Of a DNA stretch of 64,000 nucleotides, positions 45,291 through 55,572 are shown piece by piece. The stretch lies in contig CM065316.1 in NCBI GenBank assembly GCA_033032175.1, positions 4,806,115-4,870,114 on the forward strand, given 5' to 3'. The notes beneath the pieces were generated by a model. That model was given only the letters and a program-made list of their open reading frames with translations, searched no databases and was not told where the DNA came from. A program made the position numbers and the translations under genes. Positions within the stretch are counted from its first letter, which is position 1; each line of letters starts with the position of its first letter. The DNA is from Saturnia japonica (Eukaryota; Arthropoda; Insecta; Lepidoptera; Saturniidae).

Positions 45291-45621
45291 TGGTTTCATA
45301 TTACGCTATGTTTATATATAGACTATAATTTATAAAAAATACCATATCTAAAAATAGCATATTTATTATACATTAACGTCGCCGTATCCACACGCAACGA
45401 GTTGTCTCCATGCCGAGATTATTAATTCGGATATGGATCTCGCAGCCGGAGGGTGTTGTCGACTTATCGGGAATTTCCTTCAGTATATCGAATGCCGTCT
45501 CGCCACTATATCGGTCGCACGGATACGCACCTCGAGGACTTTTGTGATTGAATTTTGTAGAGTATTACATATCTCACGGGGATTTTTTAACCACATTAAT
45601 AATAACAATTTGAAGTTCTGT
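45291..45621. other. CpG-richer unassigned stretch
   Basis: 45375-45580 is GC-richer with overlapping short frames on both strands (45433-45684 plus, 45480-45725 minus). It matches none of the other repeats in the window and has no motif I recognise. Confidence 0.35.
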
Positions 45622-45740
45622 ACGTTCAGTGGTAGCGTGTACGGACACCGCGTCGATCGACGTGATTTCGAACCCTCACAATGAGCCTGAGCCATTAGGA
45701 AAACATCGCGATTAAACCATAACACGATGGTAAGGTATTA
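45622..45740 (+). repeat. S1 SINE, 5' fragment
   Basis: CAGTGGTAGCGTGTACGGAC, CGCGTCGATCGACGTGATTT, CGAACCCTCACAATGAGCCT and ATAACACGATGGTAAGG follow the S1 head and first part of the body. The 3' half is missing. Confidence 0.65.
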
Positions 45741-46025
45741 TATGTGTGTCACATATAAATATTAGGCAATAGGCGGAAAAATATTTGCACTAAATTATTT
45801 TAGCTTTTTCTAGCACTAAAGCAAAGTGATAGAACTGTGGTTGATAGTAAGCAAAGTACAATCCAAAAACAGTGGCGATCAGCGAAAGATTAACAATTCA
45901 TAATTTTTTTTCTGACTGATTATACTATGTACTATAATAGCCATAAGGGCCGTGGAGCCTCAGACGGCTTTTACAGCTTCACCGTGACTTGAGGGCGAGC
46001 GCTTAAGGCACTCAGCCGCGAAATA
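45741..46025 (-). repeat. jockey 3' end (old, reverse) beside a shared repeat
   Basis: 45810-45900 matches the repeat at 24275. 45905-46023 on the minus strand reads GCGGCTGAGTGCCTTAAGCG, CTCGCCCTCAAGTC, GGTGAAGCTGTAAAAGCCG, CTTATGGCTATTATAGT and ends in an eight-A remnant, an old copy of the jockey 3' end also present at 32774. Confidence 0.65.
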
Positions 46026-46231
46026 CAATCCATCACCAGTCACTGAGCGACGTGCTGCCTGCAATCCAGTTGAGTTATGAGCATAAGCCTACCACCCACT
46101 ATCGTCATTTCTGTGTTACTCAGCACAGTACAATAATTGCGGGTTAGGTTGAGTTGGGTATCTCAAATCTTAATATGTTATTTGAACCTCCTTAAACCCC
46201 TGATATGCATTCAAGCATTCATTAAACTATC
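46026..46231. other. no feature seen
   Basis: Short spacer without recognised content. Confidence 0.4.
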
Positions 46232-46550
46232 AATACTAGCGATCGCCCTAACTATTTTCTGTTTGACATTTGCAGTATTCATAAACAATGAGTATTATCT
46301 ACATCACTTGCTGTCACTTTTCGTTCATTGACAATGTCAATATTTTGAGGGGTCTAAGTTCAATGGCACTGGTCGGTTTAGGATTCGCATTATTCATTAA
46401 TTTAATTTCATGTATTAGTAACCGATATTATAGATAAATTTTAGCTTTCTGCACTCCTTTTATCATGCCAAATCTCACAGTCTTCTGTGCGCGCAATACG
46501 CTTAAAATGGTACCGAAAGCTTTTGCTTCACGTATTAATATTAATAGATG
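46232..46550 (-). repeat. M2 repeat, reverse copy
   Basis: In reverse it begins ACTAGCGATCGCCCTAAC and ends CGAAAGCTTTTGCTTCACGT with ATTAAT. It contains TGAGGGGTCTAAGTTCAATG and AATCTCACAGTCTTCTG. A short deletion lies at the GTCGCTGGTCG segment. The 64-codon frame over it is a shadow. Confidence 0.72.
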
Positions 46551-46599
46551 ATTATTAAATGTAAGTAGTATTCATACAACAGCAACAAAAAAAAAAAAG

Positions 46600-46776
46600 A
46601 CAATTTTTAACAAAAAAGGAAACCAACTTCAATGATTTTAAAGAGTTACCTCCTATCGAACAAAAAGTAGCATCCAAATTGGTTCATAAACAAAGAAGTT
46701 ATGGTTGAACATTCATTAAAAAAAACATTCGAATTGAGTACATAACTTCCGTCTTTTTTGAAGTTGGTTAAAAAGA
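46600..46776 (-). repeat. M1 repeat, short reverse copy
   Basis: Opens GACAATTTTTAACAAAAAAG and closes TTGAAGTTGGTTAAAAAG, showing the inverted ends clearly, with an internal deletion relative to other copies. It is preceded by an A12 run. The 72-codon frame is a shadow. Confidence 0.72.
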
Positions 46777-47456
46777 AAAAGATATGTCCGATCGAATTCA
46801 TGCCAGGTCTTCTCGATGACTGGGTAGTACTTTTCCGAATTGGTAGTAGTATTTTGACGATCATAAATGCTTTATTATAACCTAAATTTAATAAATTATC
46901 TTTCTTGTGATTTGATAAGCTTATACCGAAGGGAGCTTATCGTAATAATAATAGTTAATTCAACACAGCTGTTTTAAAGATATCTGAACCTCTATCAAAA
47001 TCGCAGTAAACCTCGCACGAGTGTGATATGTAAATGTATGATAATTTTACCAACTATTTGGTAAACTTGTGACCTACCGTCCCGTCCAACCCTGGGTGGA
47101 GGCAACTTGCGAACTACATGCAGATGTGGGACCCGAAATTAATGTGTTTTGACTTCATTAACATTAAAGGAAACGTTATTTGCATGGGATATATCATAAC
47201 CGAATTGAAGATTCTCTAAACTATATTTCGAAGCGTCAATTACTAAGTAGTACTTCTCGAAGCTGTAACGAACGAGGGAATTCATCTTACATTTGAATCC
47301 TTCAATGACCAACTAGATGTTTTACTATAACAGACTTGCATAACACCTTATGTTTGATCACTGTATAACAGTACCTTCAAAACCAAATTTGGTTTTTCGT
47401 GCCACATTCACTCTCACTACCGAGGCTATCAGAGTTCACCGTTCACAGATACGTTA
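46777..47456. other. no gene seen
   Basis: Modestly GC-richer at 47070-47140; no motif-bearing frame. Confidence 0.4.
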
Positions 47457-47735
47457 AAGCAATGATGATGTCAGTGGTAGTAGCGTGTACGGATATCGTG
47501 CCAATCGACTTGAGTCAAATCACTGCAAAGAGCCTTCGGTGAAGAAAAACATCGTGGTGATACCATAGCATAGTGGTAAGGCTTTTTCTAAAGCACGTCT
47601 AGCTAGAGCTACCACCAGTTGCACTTGAGAGCCGGTTTTCCACTAAACTTAGTGTGTTACCATCTTGGGCGACAGCATCACTTAAGATCAGGTGAGATTG
47701 TGGCCATAACGCTAAACTTATAATAATAAAAAAGG
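47457..47735 (+). repeat. S1 SINE, near full-length copy
   Basis: GTAGTAGCGTGTACGGATAT, then TCGACTTGAGTCAAATCAC (degraded B box), ATCGTGGTGATACCATAGCA, TTTTTCTAAAGCACGTC, GCACTTGAGAGCCGG, TAAGATCAGGTGAGATTGTG, and a short A-rich end (AATAATAAAAAAGG). Confidence 0.72.
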
Positions 47736-48649
47736 ACGACAATGTAAAATAAAATGAATATTGTCATCATTTGAAAGTATGTTATTATGATCGAATAGTC
47801 TGCAGAATTTTTTAAATTAATATGATTTACTAACATGCAAAGTGACATACGAAGTATCCTAATCTAACTCGGGCTTCATGAATAATAAGGTACTTCTTAT
47901 TAGCGAGTATTTTTATAATCGGTTTAGTAGCTCTAGAGATTATTACCTCCTAGAAACACACATACTAATGTGTATGGATGTATGTAGTATGAATAGTTAA
48001 ATAATCATAAAACGTTTTGATTTAGTTATGCCGCACGCTATAATTTACATAGCAATTCGATGCAAACGAATCATCGAAATAGAAACATACGATGCTTAAT
48101 ATTACAAATGTGAGCATCATACCAAACGGCTAATATTTGCAAACTTATCCCAGGATTAGAGCGTTCGTGTGTGTCGGTGTTCGTGAGGATTAAAACCGAT
48201 CACGTGATCTATCCCGTTCGATGCCTACGTGTGTAATACACGGATTGTTATCTTGTGGTATAAGTTATGAGTGAAGTACGACACTTTTCCGTTTATAAAT
48301 TTTGTGACGAAAACTTTTATTCATTAACTTTTTACATAGTATGCTTTAATTTAGGTTTTTATAAGTATTTTATTTTAAATAGTATAATGATCACTCCACA
48401 AATTACTAAAAATAATTTATTTTAAATTAGGCTTTAAAGAATATCTTTGTAATTATTTGCAGAGATGTTTTGATTTTACGATAGTCATACACGGTTCAAC
48501 TGCCAACATAACTTAATAATACTTAAATGAAAACCTTTAGTAGATCTTCTCTCATAAAATCGTCTTTAAAAATTAATTTGGACTTAAGCTAATTATTGCT
48601 ATAATACCTTTTTATGTTTGACAAAAGAAACTGGACTGTTTTAATGCAT
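47736..48649. other. no gene seen
   Basis: AT-rich flank of the mariner element. A CpG-containing patch lies at 48165-48245. Confidence 0.4.
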
Positions 48650-48967
48650 TAGGTCGGGGAAAAAGTGTTTTCGTATTACGTAGGTATGAACTTGTTATAA
48701 AATTTAATTGGCTGTACTATTTGTATCTGGCTGGTTTCGGTAACATTAAAAAAAAAAAATCCGGCTATTTTTCATTTGAAAAAGAGTGAATCTAATGAAG
48801 AAATTCGATGCATTTTAAAGTATTATTACAAAAAAGGCAAAAATGCAACTCAAGCAGCGTAAAAAATTTGTGATGTTTATGAACCTAATGCAGTATCAGT
48901 AAGAAAAGCACAAAGTTGGCTCAAATGTTTGCAGTCCGGAAATTTTGAAGTTAAAGTTGTACCTCGC

Positions 48968-48980
48968 TCTGGCCGCCCTG
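48968..48980. repeat. target-site duplication, left copy
   Basis: TCTGGCCGCCCTG, which is mariner coding sequence (end of PRSGRP), repeated exactly at 53031-53043 after the jockey poly-A tract. A 13-bp duplication is typical of LINE target-primed insertion. Confidence 0.95.
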
Positions 48981-48981
48981 G

Positions 48982-49575
48982 TGCGTAAAGTGCCGAGAGG
49001 ACCACCCCACACGGGAGTGCACGCGCGAGCGTGACTCCGTCGTCCCCCCGAGCTGCGTGTTATGCGGGGAGGAGGGGCATCCCGCGAATTATCGCGGTTG
49101 CCCCAAGGCCCCGCGTACCACGCGGCCACGTACACAGAGGCAGGCGGCCCCCCGGGCGGCGCCCCCCGCCTCAGCCATCAAAGCGCAACCCCTGCTGGCG
49201 TCAGGGGAATTTCCCGCGCTGCCGGTCCCGCGCCAGCTCCCGGCCGCCGCCGGCCCCTCCGCACCCCGCGTGGTTCAACCGCAACCCGTGCGTTCATCGC
49301 AGAACGCATGGGGCCCCCGCCGCCCCAATCCACAGCCCCTTATGGCTATGGATATTCCCGCGCCCCGCGCTCCTGCGCCCCGCGCGCCCGCTAACACTGT
49401 CGTCAATAGTAACGACCTAATGATACTGCTCACCCGCGAGCACGATATCCGCGAGCTCATCGAATACAATGACCATTTGGAGCGCTTCAGTCTCATCAAG
49501 ACCGCTTGCGCGTTCCCCCGCCTCGTAGAGACACTACAACGTCTCGATCGCGAGGCGAGTAGTAATAAAAATTAG
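48982..49575 (+). pseudogene. jockey ORF1 (gag-like) C-terminal part, two zinc knuckles
   Basis: ORF1 proteins of jockey elements bind element RNA and form ribonucleoprotein particles. The frame opens at the truncation point directly with a knuckle, CVKCREDHPTREC (CX2CX3HX4C), followed by a second, CVLCGEEGHPANYRGC, with the H-P-A-N-Y-R-G-C-P signature typical of jockey-clade gag. A proline- and alanine-rich linker follows (about 49140-49400), then a charged end (LLTREHDIRELIEYNDHLER) to a TAG at 49573. It is open throughout, about 197 codons. The N-terminal part was lost to 5' truncation. ORF2 begins 9 bp after the stop. Overlapping frames at 49031-49420, 49062-49394 and 49275-49499 are shadows. 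Confidence 0.85.
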
Positions 49576-49584
49576 GGCCTTTCA

Positions 49585-52479
49585 ATGGCTAAGTTTAAAC
49601 CGAAAGCGTTAAATCTTTAATTTTTTAACGCGCGAAGCCTACTTCCGCAACGTGATCTCGTCGCGACCTTTCTTAAAGATCACCAAGTAGATGTTCTTTT
49701 AGTGCAGGAGACGCTCTTAAAGCGTGCTAAACGTGATCCAAAAATCGCGAACTACAATATTGTAAGAAATGACCGGGCCGGCCGCGGGGGCGGCACTCTC
49801 ATTTATTACAAACGATCGTTATATTGTACGCCGGTAGATCCTCCGATACTTACCAATATGGAAGTATCCGTGTGTAGACTAGGAATGACCGACCACCCGT
49901 CCATAACGTTAGTCTCAGTTTATCTCTCGCCGAGGAAAGAGCCTCTCAGGTCTGACCTAGAAAAGCTACTTTCGCTCGGTGAATCGGTCATTATAGCGGG
50001 TGACCTCAATTGTGGACACACTTCGTTTGGCAATTGGAGAGACTCCAGTAATGGGGTTAAACTCGAAGAGCTAACGAACGTGCTAAACTTTGATGTCATA
50101 GCGCCACCCACTCCCACCCACTTTCAAGACAACTGTATGCCGACAGTGCTTGATGTAGCTCTCATTAAAGGTATCGCGCTTCGGTTACGACTCATTCGGG
50201 TCGTACACGAGCTCGACTCCGACCACCGTCCGGTCATCATGCAGCTAGGTCAACCAGACGACTCTAGCCCTCCTTCGGTCCAAGTGGTTGACTATGCCAA
50301 GCTAAAACATTATCTTGCGGACAGGCCGTCCTCGTCCAACTTAGATAGGATCCCGGACGTATTGGGGTCCGTTGCGGACGTAGATCTCGCGATCGATTCC
50401 CTGGTCGACCACCTGCAGGCCGGCATCGGAGAGGCCTCGAGAGAGGTCGAAGAGGCGAGCGATCGCCGCTTCGTACTCCCTGCCGACGTGCGGGCGTTGT
50501 TGACGGAAAAGAACGCGGCGACTCGTGCGCACGACCACTATCCGACCGAGGAAAACCGCGCACGTTTACGCGCACTTCAAAGATCGGTTAGAGCCCGTAT
50601 ATTAGAACTCAGAAGTCACAGATGGGACGCCCTCGTCGAAGGGCTAAGGCCGTCGCATCTGGCTTACTGGAAATTAGCTCACAGCCTCAAAATAGAGGCT
50701 TCTTATCTTATGCCCCCCCTCGAGAGGGGTCCCGGTATACCGCTCGCCTTCGATAGCAGCGACAAGGCGGAGTGCCTCGCCACTTGTTTGGAGAGCCAGT
50801 GCTCTCCGAACAGTGTCGATGCAAATACCGACCGGGTCGAGGGTATCGATGGATGCGTGCGGGAGCTGGATAAGCTCCCCGCGACAGACTCCCTGTCCCC
50901 AGTCACGTCTGAGGAGGTTCTTTCCATTATAAAAAGCCTTAAGCTTAGAAAAGCACCAGGTCCCGACGGGATCAGGAATGAAGTACTTAGACTTCTTCCC
51001 GATCGCCTCATAGCTCTTTTGGTCTGCATCTTCAATGTAGCCATAGCCCACTGCCATTTTCCAGCCGCCTGGAAAAAGGCCATTGTCATAGGTATCCGTA
51101 AGCCCGGCAAGAGCGCGTCGCTTCCCGACAGCTATCGCCCGATCAGTCTCCTAAATACTTTAGGGAAAATGTACGAGCGGATCCTTCTGAACCGTCTCAA
51201 GTCAGTAATAGAGGAGAAAGACCTCTATCCGCCTGAGCAATTCGGTTTCCGTGCTAGATATTCTTGCACTCATCAAGTGCACCGCCTCACGGAGCACGTT
51301 GCATTTAATTTTGCTGAATTATTTAAACCCCGCCGTACACTTGCGGTCTTTTTCGACGTTGCCAAGGCCTTCGATAAGGTCTGGCACGAGGGATTGATCT
51401 ACAAGTTGTATCACTTTGAAGTCCCCGATAGGCTAATTAAAATAATTCGCGACTATCTAACAGATCGCACCTTTCGCTATAGAGTGGAAGGTGAATTGTC
51501 CACGCCCCGTCCAATACGCTCAGGCGTTCCCCAAGGTTCGATCCTGGCTCCTAGCCTATTTAACCTGTACGTCAGTGACCTACCTCGACTCCCGGAGGTC
51601 GAGGTAGGGCTATACGCTGACGATACAGTCTTATATGCCTCAGATAGGAATAGATCCCACCTCAGACACAAAGTCCAACGCTCCGTGACCACTCTCGGGA
51701 AGTGGTTTAACGAGTGGCGTATAGCCGTTAATCCCTCGAAGAGCGCCGCGATGCTCTTCGATGCGGATTCGTCACAGATACCGTGGAAGCTTAAACCTGT
51801 TAAGCTCTACGATAATCCGATTCCGTATGTAAGAGAGACCAAATATCTAGGGGTAACCCTAGATAGTAGGCTCTCTTTTAGACCCCACATCCGTAAGGTT
51901 AGGAACAGGGCCGCGTGGGTCCTGGGCCGGTTGCATCCTCTGTTGTGTCCGGTGAGTAAAATGTCCACGCGACATAAGCTCACGCTCTACAAGACGTGTA
52001 TTCGACCAATTTTGACATACAGTTGCGCCGTGTTCGCACATATGTCCGAGTCGAGTTTCAAACGGTTACAATCGATACAGAATAGGTTCCTCTATCGTCT
52101 CACCGGGGCCCCGTGGTATGTTCGAAGCGTAGATCTCCATAGAGATATGGAGCTTCCTTCGATACATGCCTACGTTAAACAGCTCTCCCGTTCGTATTTC
52201 GACACCGCGTCGAACCACGCGAATCCGTTAATAAAAACAGCCGCCACTTATGTTCCGGCACCCACGGACATCCGGTGCAAACGCCGGCCGCGCAATATTT
52301 TTATTTATCCCGACGATCACATCGAAAATTCGAATAAATATTACACATCCGTCTCTCCAAACAGAGCGTGCCAGCGCCCACGCCCGCGAAACCACCGTTC
52401 TCTCCGCAGAGGGCGGGCGGTCAATTTCGCTCCAGCACACCCGTCACGTCCACCCTCTCTAGCGGTAACCCAAGCCTAG
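49585..52479 (+). pseudogene. jockey ORF2: endonuclease and reverse transcriptase, one early stop
   Basis: Encodes the enzyme that nicks target DNA and copies element RNA into the break. ATG 49585 gives a 964-codon frame, complete in length for the clade, with one TAA at 49618-49620 (codon 12). The open part from 49621 starts FFNARSLLPQRDL. Endonuclease landmarks (numbered from 49702) are QET near residue 2, GDLNCGH near 100 and SDHRP near 173. Reverse transcriptase landmarks are KAPGPDGI, YRPISLLN, FFDVAKAFDKVWH (about 550), a GVPQGSILAPSLF block, and the catalytic LYADDTVLYAS (about 637), then KYLGVTLDSRLSF. A basic C-terminal part follows to TAG 52477-52479. No RNase H is seen, as in jockey. 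All key acidic residues are present; only the codon-12 stop and the missing 5' half mark it as dead. Confidence 0.92.
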
Positions 52480-52979
52480 GTCCGTTCCTCGGTGTGAAAC
52501 CCTTGGGTCAGGCAACCGCCCGCGCGATACAAGTGACACTGTACGTGCATCACTTAGCTACCTACATACAACACTACACACGTATGAACATACACACGTG
52601 CACACCACACAGGTACATAGGTTCTGTGAGGGACCTTTTTTTTTCTTTTTTTACGCTAGTTAGTTAGCGCTAGTTAGTGTAGAAACATTCCGATTATTGA
52701 ATACACATACGCACGGTTCCTTCCTTCCTCCCAGGAGGAAGAGAACGTGCCTATGTGTATATTTAGTTAGCTCGAATCGTAGGTGTAGGGATTCGAATAG
52801 ATCGCGACCTATTTGCGACGCGACGACCGCCCGAGCCGAGGTCCGGCCACTTTGGCACCCTCGTGCGAGTCGTCCACAAAACTTTCGCGGCTGAGTGCCC
52901 TCTGCGCTCGCCCCCAAGTCCGGTGAAGCTGTAAAAGCCGCAGCGGCTTTAGGGCCCCTAAGGCTAACAGTGTAGTCAG

Positions 52980-53030
<51 letters not shown>
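52480..53030 (+). other. jockey 3' UTR and poly-A tract
   Basis: A 500-bp untranslated region ending GCTAACAGTGTAGTCAGTTC, then T and about 47 A. The last 65 bp (GGTGAAGCTGTAAAAGCCGC and onward) are the most conserved segment among the four family 3' ends in the window, as expected if the reverse transcriptase recognises them. The small frames over it (52368-52667 plus, 52660-52917 minus) are shadows. Confidence 0.85.
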
Positions 53031-53035
<5 letters not shown>

Positions 53036-53043
53036 CCGCCCTG
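53031..53043. repeat. target-site duplication, right copy
   Basis: Exact repeat of 48968-48980; marks the 3' boundary of the jockey insertion and the resumption of mariner sequence. Confidence 0.95.
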
Positions 53044-53889
53044 TTAAGAATAAAAGGGACGCCATTTTTGAAAAAGTGGAGCAAGATAGAAATATCAGTA
53101 GTTATATCAGTAGTTACGATGTAGCTGAAGAACTGGAAATCGACCACAAAACAGTTTTAACCCATTTGAAGAAAGCTGGCTATACCAAAAAGCTCGATAT
53201 TTCGTTTCGATTACGTGTACTCATTTACAATTCAATAATGAGACTTAATGAAACCGAGAAGTTTTTGAAGAGTTTGATAACTGGCGATGAAAAGTAGATC
53301 ACGTATGACAAGAACTTGTGAAAAAGGTCGTGTTCTAAGATCGGCCAGGCTTCACAGTAAGGTGATACTGTGTATATGGTGGGACTGGAAGGGCATTGTT
53401 CATTGTGAGCTGTTACCGCCCGGCAAAACCATCGATTCGGATCTCTACTGCCAACAACTGATGAGATTAAAGGTAGCAGTTGAGAGAAAGCGGCCGGAAT
53501 TGATCAACATGAAGGGTGTAGTCATTATTCACGATAATGCTAGACCGCACACATCTTTAGCCACACAGCAAAAATTAAGAGAGTTTGGATGAGAGGTGTT
53601 AGTGGATCCACCATATAGCCCTGACCTTGCACCTTCAGATTTTCGCCTGTTTCGGTCTCTTCAGAATTCTTTAGGTTCTGTAAGGTTAACATCAAGAGAG
53701 GACTGCCAAAACTATTTTTCACGTTTTTTTCATCAGAAGTCCCAAAGCTTCTACAGCAACGAGATCATGTCTCTACCTACAAAATGGCAGAAAGTCATCG
53801 AACAAAACGGCACATAAATACTGTAAATATACTTGGAAAAATGTGTTTTGTTTTCATATAAAAATGCGAAGAAACTATTCCCTGGCCTA

Positions 53890-54109
53890 TTATATAGATC
53901 TTAGAGTTTTTTAAATGCCAAAAATATTAAAGCATCTGATTTATGCTAAAACTATCATATCATATATAATCATACTCGAAATATGATAAATAAGTTTATT
54001 TTAAAACTTCATGTTAAATTATTAAACTAATTTATTAATATATCAATAAAATCAAGCATCATGTATGTATATTTTATTCTTATATGGTAAATTATCCGTA
54101 TACATGGAC
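53890..54109. other. no gene seen
   Basis: AT-rich flank to the right of the mariner. Confidence 0.4.
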
Positions 54110-54540
54110 CCTGAATAGGGTAAATCGTTATAATTCTTTTTCTAAACAAAATTTGTACATTTTTATTTACCTAAGTTAATTAATTATTTATTTGTATATA
54201 AAATTTATTTATTTCATTGTTATGCATTTATTTATAGTAGTAATTTGTCTAGCATCATATAAAGGGGTTATTAGATTACCTTATAACTATTCATATTATT
54301 TATTAACGTCAAAATTATTCTTCAAAATTGTTCTATTTAATTGAGTCATTCATAAAATCTGTTATTGACTAAGATTTATTTACCAGATGGTTTTTAAATA
54401 TATTCTCGTTACCTTCTTTTTAACATTATCTGGAATTTTATTATACATCGTAATGGCTCTGTAATAAGGACTGTTCTTATATATTTCTATCAAGTATGTT
54501 GATGATCTTGCAAGGCATGTTGTAATAAATCTAATAGATT
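54110..54540 (-). pseudogene. LINE ORF2 C-terminal relic with AT-rich 3' UTR
   Basis: On the minus strand from about 54510 the frame reads YLIEIYKNSPYYRAITMYNK, IPDNVKKKVTRIYLKTIW and reaches a stop at about 54394. The Y-N-K-I-P-D-N-V-K block is the same class of CR1/L2-like ORF2 end as at 40731-41010, though the two copies differ at most positions. Sequence down to about 54110 may be the 3' UTR. It is 5'-truncated and short. Confidence 0.55.
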
Positions 54541-55210
54541 TAAACAAACTTCTAAATATATATTTATTTATATATTTTTAAATCATGATAGGACTCTTTT
54601 TATATCATCATCGATTTTAACACCATCATGCAAGGAGTTAACTAGGAGGAAATGACTGAAAGTACTAGTTCGCGTTCAAATCACGGTCACCTATCTCTCT
54701 CTGTGTCTTGTTTATTCAAAATGTGCCAGTATAAAACCCACAAAAGGTAACTTAGCATTGCAATGGTCACACAAGAATATTAAAACCATGTTAAAAATTT
54801 CAAAACGGTTACGCTCCTATCTTGTACCTACACAAAAACAACCCTTATAATTACAGAGCGATATTAGAATTAATCTCGGTCGGGCTCAATGACATCTGTA
54901 TTCGACAATTATGTTCATATGAAATCCATAAAGGTGTGTCCTTTATTACATACAGCCCTATTTTGATTAGGAATAAAAAATTTGGGTTCTGCAAAAAGCT
55001 TAATGCATAACCGATTCAAGCTCAAAGCCATTTCTGGTTATTATATAGAAAATAATCCCAATATTTTGGCAACAGTATTTTCTTTCACGAAAGTTTTCGT
55101 TTGTCACCATTATGTGTCCCGTAATTATAATGTCTGTTTCCAACAAATATTTTAATTATCGTAATTATTAATTCTATTCATCAACATCATGATCATTATT
55201 ATTTTAGCCG
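54541..55210. other. no gene seen
   Basis: AT-rich. The 62-codon frame 54822-55010 has no recognisable feature. Confidence 0.4.
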
Positions 55211-55214
55211 AGAT

Positions 55215-55572
55215 ATGTCTAGATGACTACCTCAAAGATCACTACAACGACCGGTCCTGCACTACTCGTAACCAGTGGCACTCCGCAACTTTTACCAGGT
55301 CGTTGGACCACCATGTGGCAGGTCTACCCACGCTGCGTCTTCTGGTACGTAGCTGCCACTAGAGAACTCTTCGGCCCCATTGCCAATCCGTTCTACGAGA
55401 TACATGGCCCGCCCACTGCCACTTAGGCTGCACTTAAGGCTGTGTCAGTGACTTTGGTTCTCCTGTGGATCTCCTGATTTGTGATTTGATTACGCAGAAT
55501 AAATTTGTACATAGCCCTCTCCATTGCCCTTTCAGTGACCTTGAGCTTTCTTATGAGGCTCATAGTTAATCA
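55215..55572 (-). pseudogene. RTE-like ORF2 C-terminal relic
   Basis: On the minus strand from 55570 the frame reads LKVTERAMERAMYKFILRNQ, ITNQEIHRRTKVTDTALSAA, stop, then in shifted frames WQWAGHVS-like, RRSVGRPATWWSNDLVKVAE and HWLRVVQDRSL. The R-A-M-E-R-x-M-x-x-x-x-L-R-x-x-I-x-N-x-E-I-x-x-R-T-K-V-T-D and G-R-P-x-x-R/W-W-x-D-D/N blocks are the hallmark end of the RTE-type ORF2 common in Lepidoptera. Several stops and frameshifts make it dead. The plus-strand 67-codon frame at 55223-55426 is its shadow. Confidence 0.78.

Larger units (their letters stand above)
48981..53030 (+). mobile_element. jockey-type non-LTR retrotransposon, 5'-truncated
   Basis: A 4.05-kb copy: the end of ORF1 (48982-49575), ORF2 (49585-52479), a 3' UTR (52480-52983) and an A-tract of about 47 (52984-53030), flanked by a perfect 13-bp target duplication. 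Copying stopped inside the ORF1 zinc-knuckle region, so the promoter and most of ORF1 are missing. It is strongly GC-rich against the AT-rich locus. Three further 3' ends of the same family occur in the window (15539, 32774, 45905). Confidence 0.93.
48788..53817 (+). pseudogene. mariner transposase, broken by stops, deletions and a LINE
   Basis: A D,D34D transposase relic. The 5' part (48788-48980) reads the N-terminal helix-turn-helix region with a TAA at 48860-48862. The frame then resumes exactly after the jockey insertion: base 48980 plus 53044-53045 forms one codon and NKRDAIFEKVEQDRNIS follows. Next come AEELEIDHKTVLTHLKKAGY and LKSLITGDEK with the first catalytic Asp, followed by TAG at 53295-53297 where the family has Trp. 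Short deletions and a frameshift precede VILCIWWDWKGIVHCELLPP. IIHDNARPHTSLATQQK holds the second Asp, TGA at 53590-53592 again replaces Trp, and SPDLAPSDFRLFRSLQN holds the third Asp 35 residues after the second. The end EQNGT reaches a stop at 53817. It resembles the mori-type mariners and SETMAR-like transposases of insects. Non-functional. Confidence 0.88.
48652..53887 (+). mobile_element. mariner DNA transposon, disrupted by a jockey LINE
   Basis: The left end begins GGTCGGGGAAAAAGTGTTTT at 48652, and the right end in complement begins GGCCAGGGAATAGTTTCTTC at 53887; both abut TA (48650-48651 and 53888-53889), the mariner target site. The ends differ at several positions. Without the 48981-53030 insert and one target-duplication copy, the element is about 1.17 kb, a little under the usual 1.3 kb because of internal deletions. 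It holds one transposase relic in the + direction. It is old compared with the LINE inside it. Confidence 0.85.

Noticed and set aside
49031..49499. Several overlapping frames beside jockey ORF1
   Set aside because: GC-rich DNA keeps other frames open; only the frame with the zinc knuckles and correct spacing to ORF2 is real.
50264..51110. Minus-strand frames of 103, 65, 127 and 135 codons across jockey ORF2
   Set aside because: Antisense shadows of a high-GC coding frame, without motifs.
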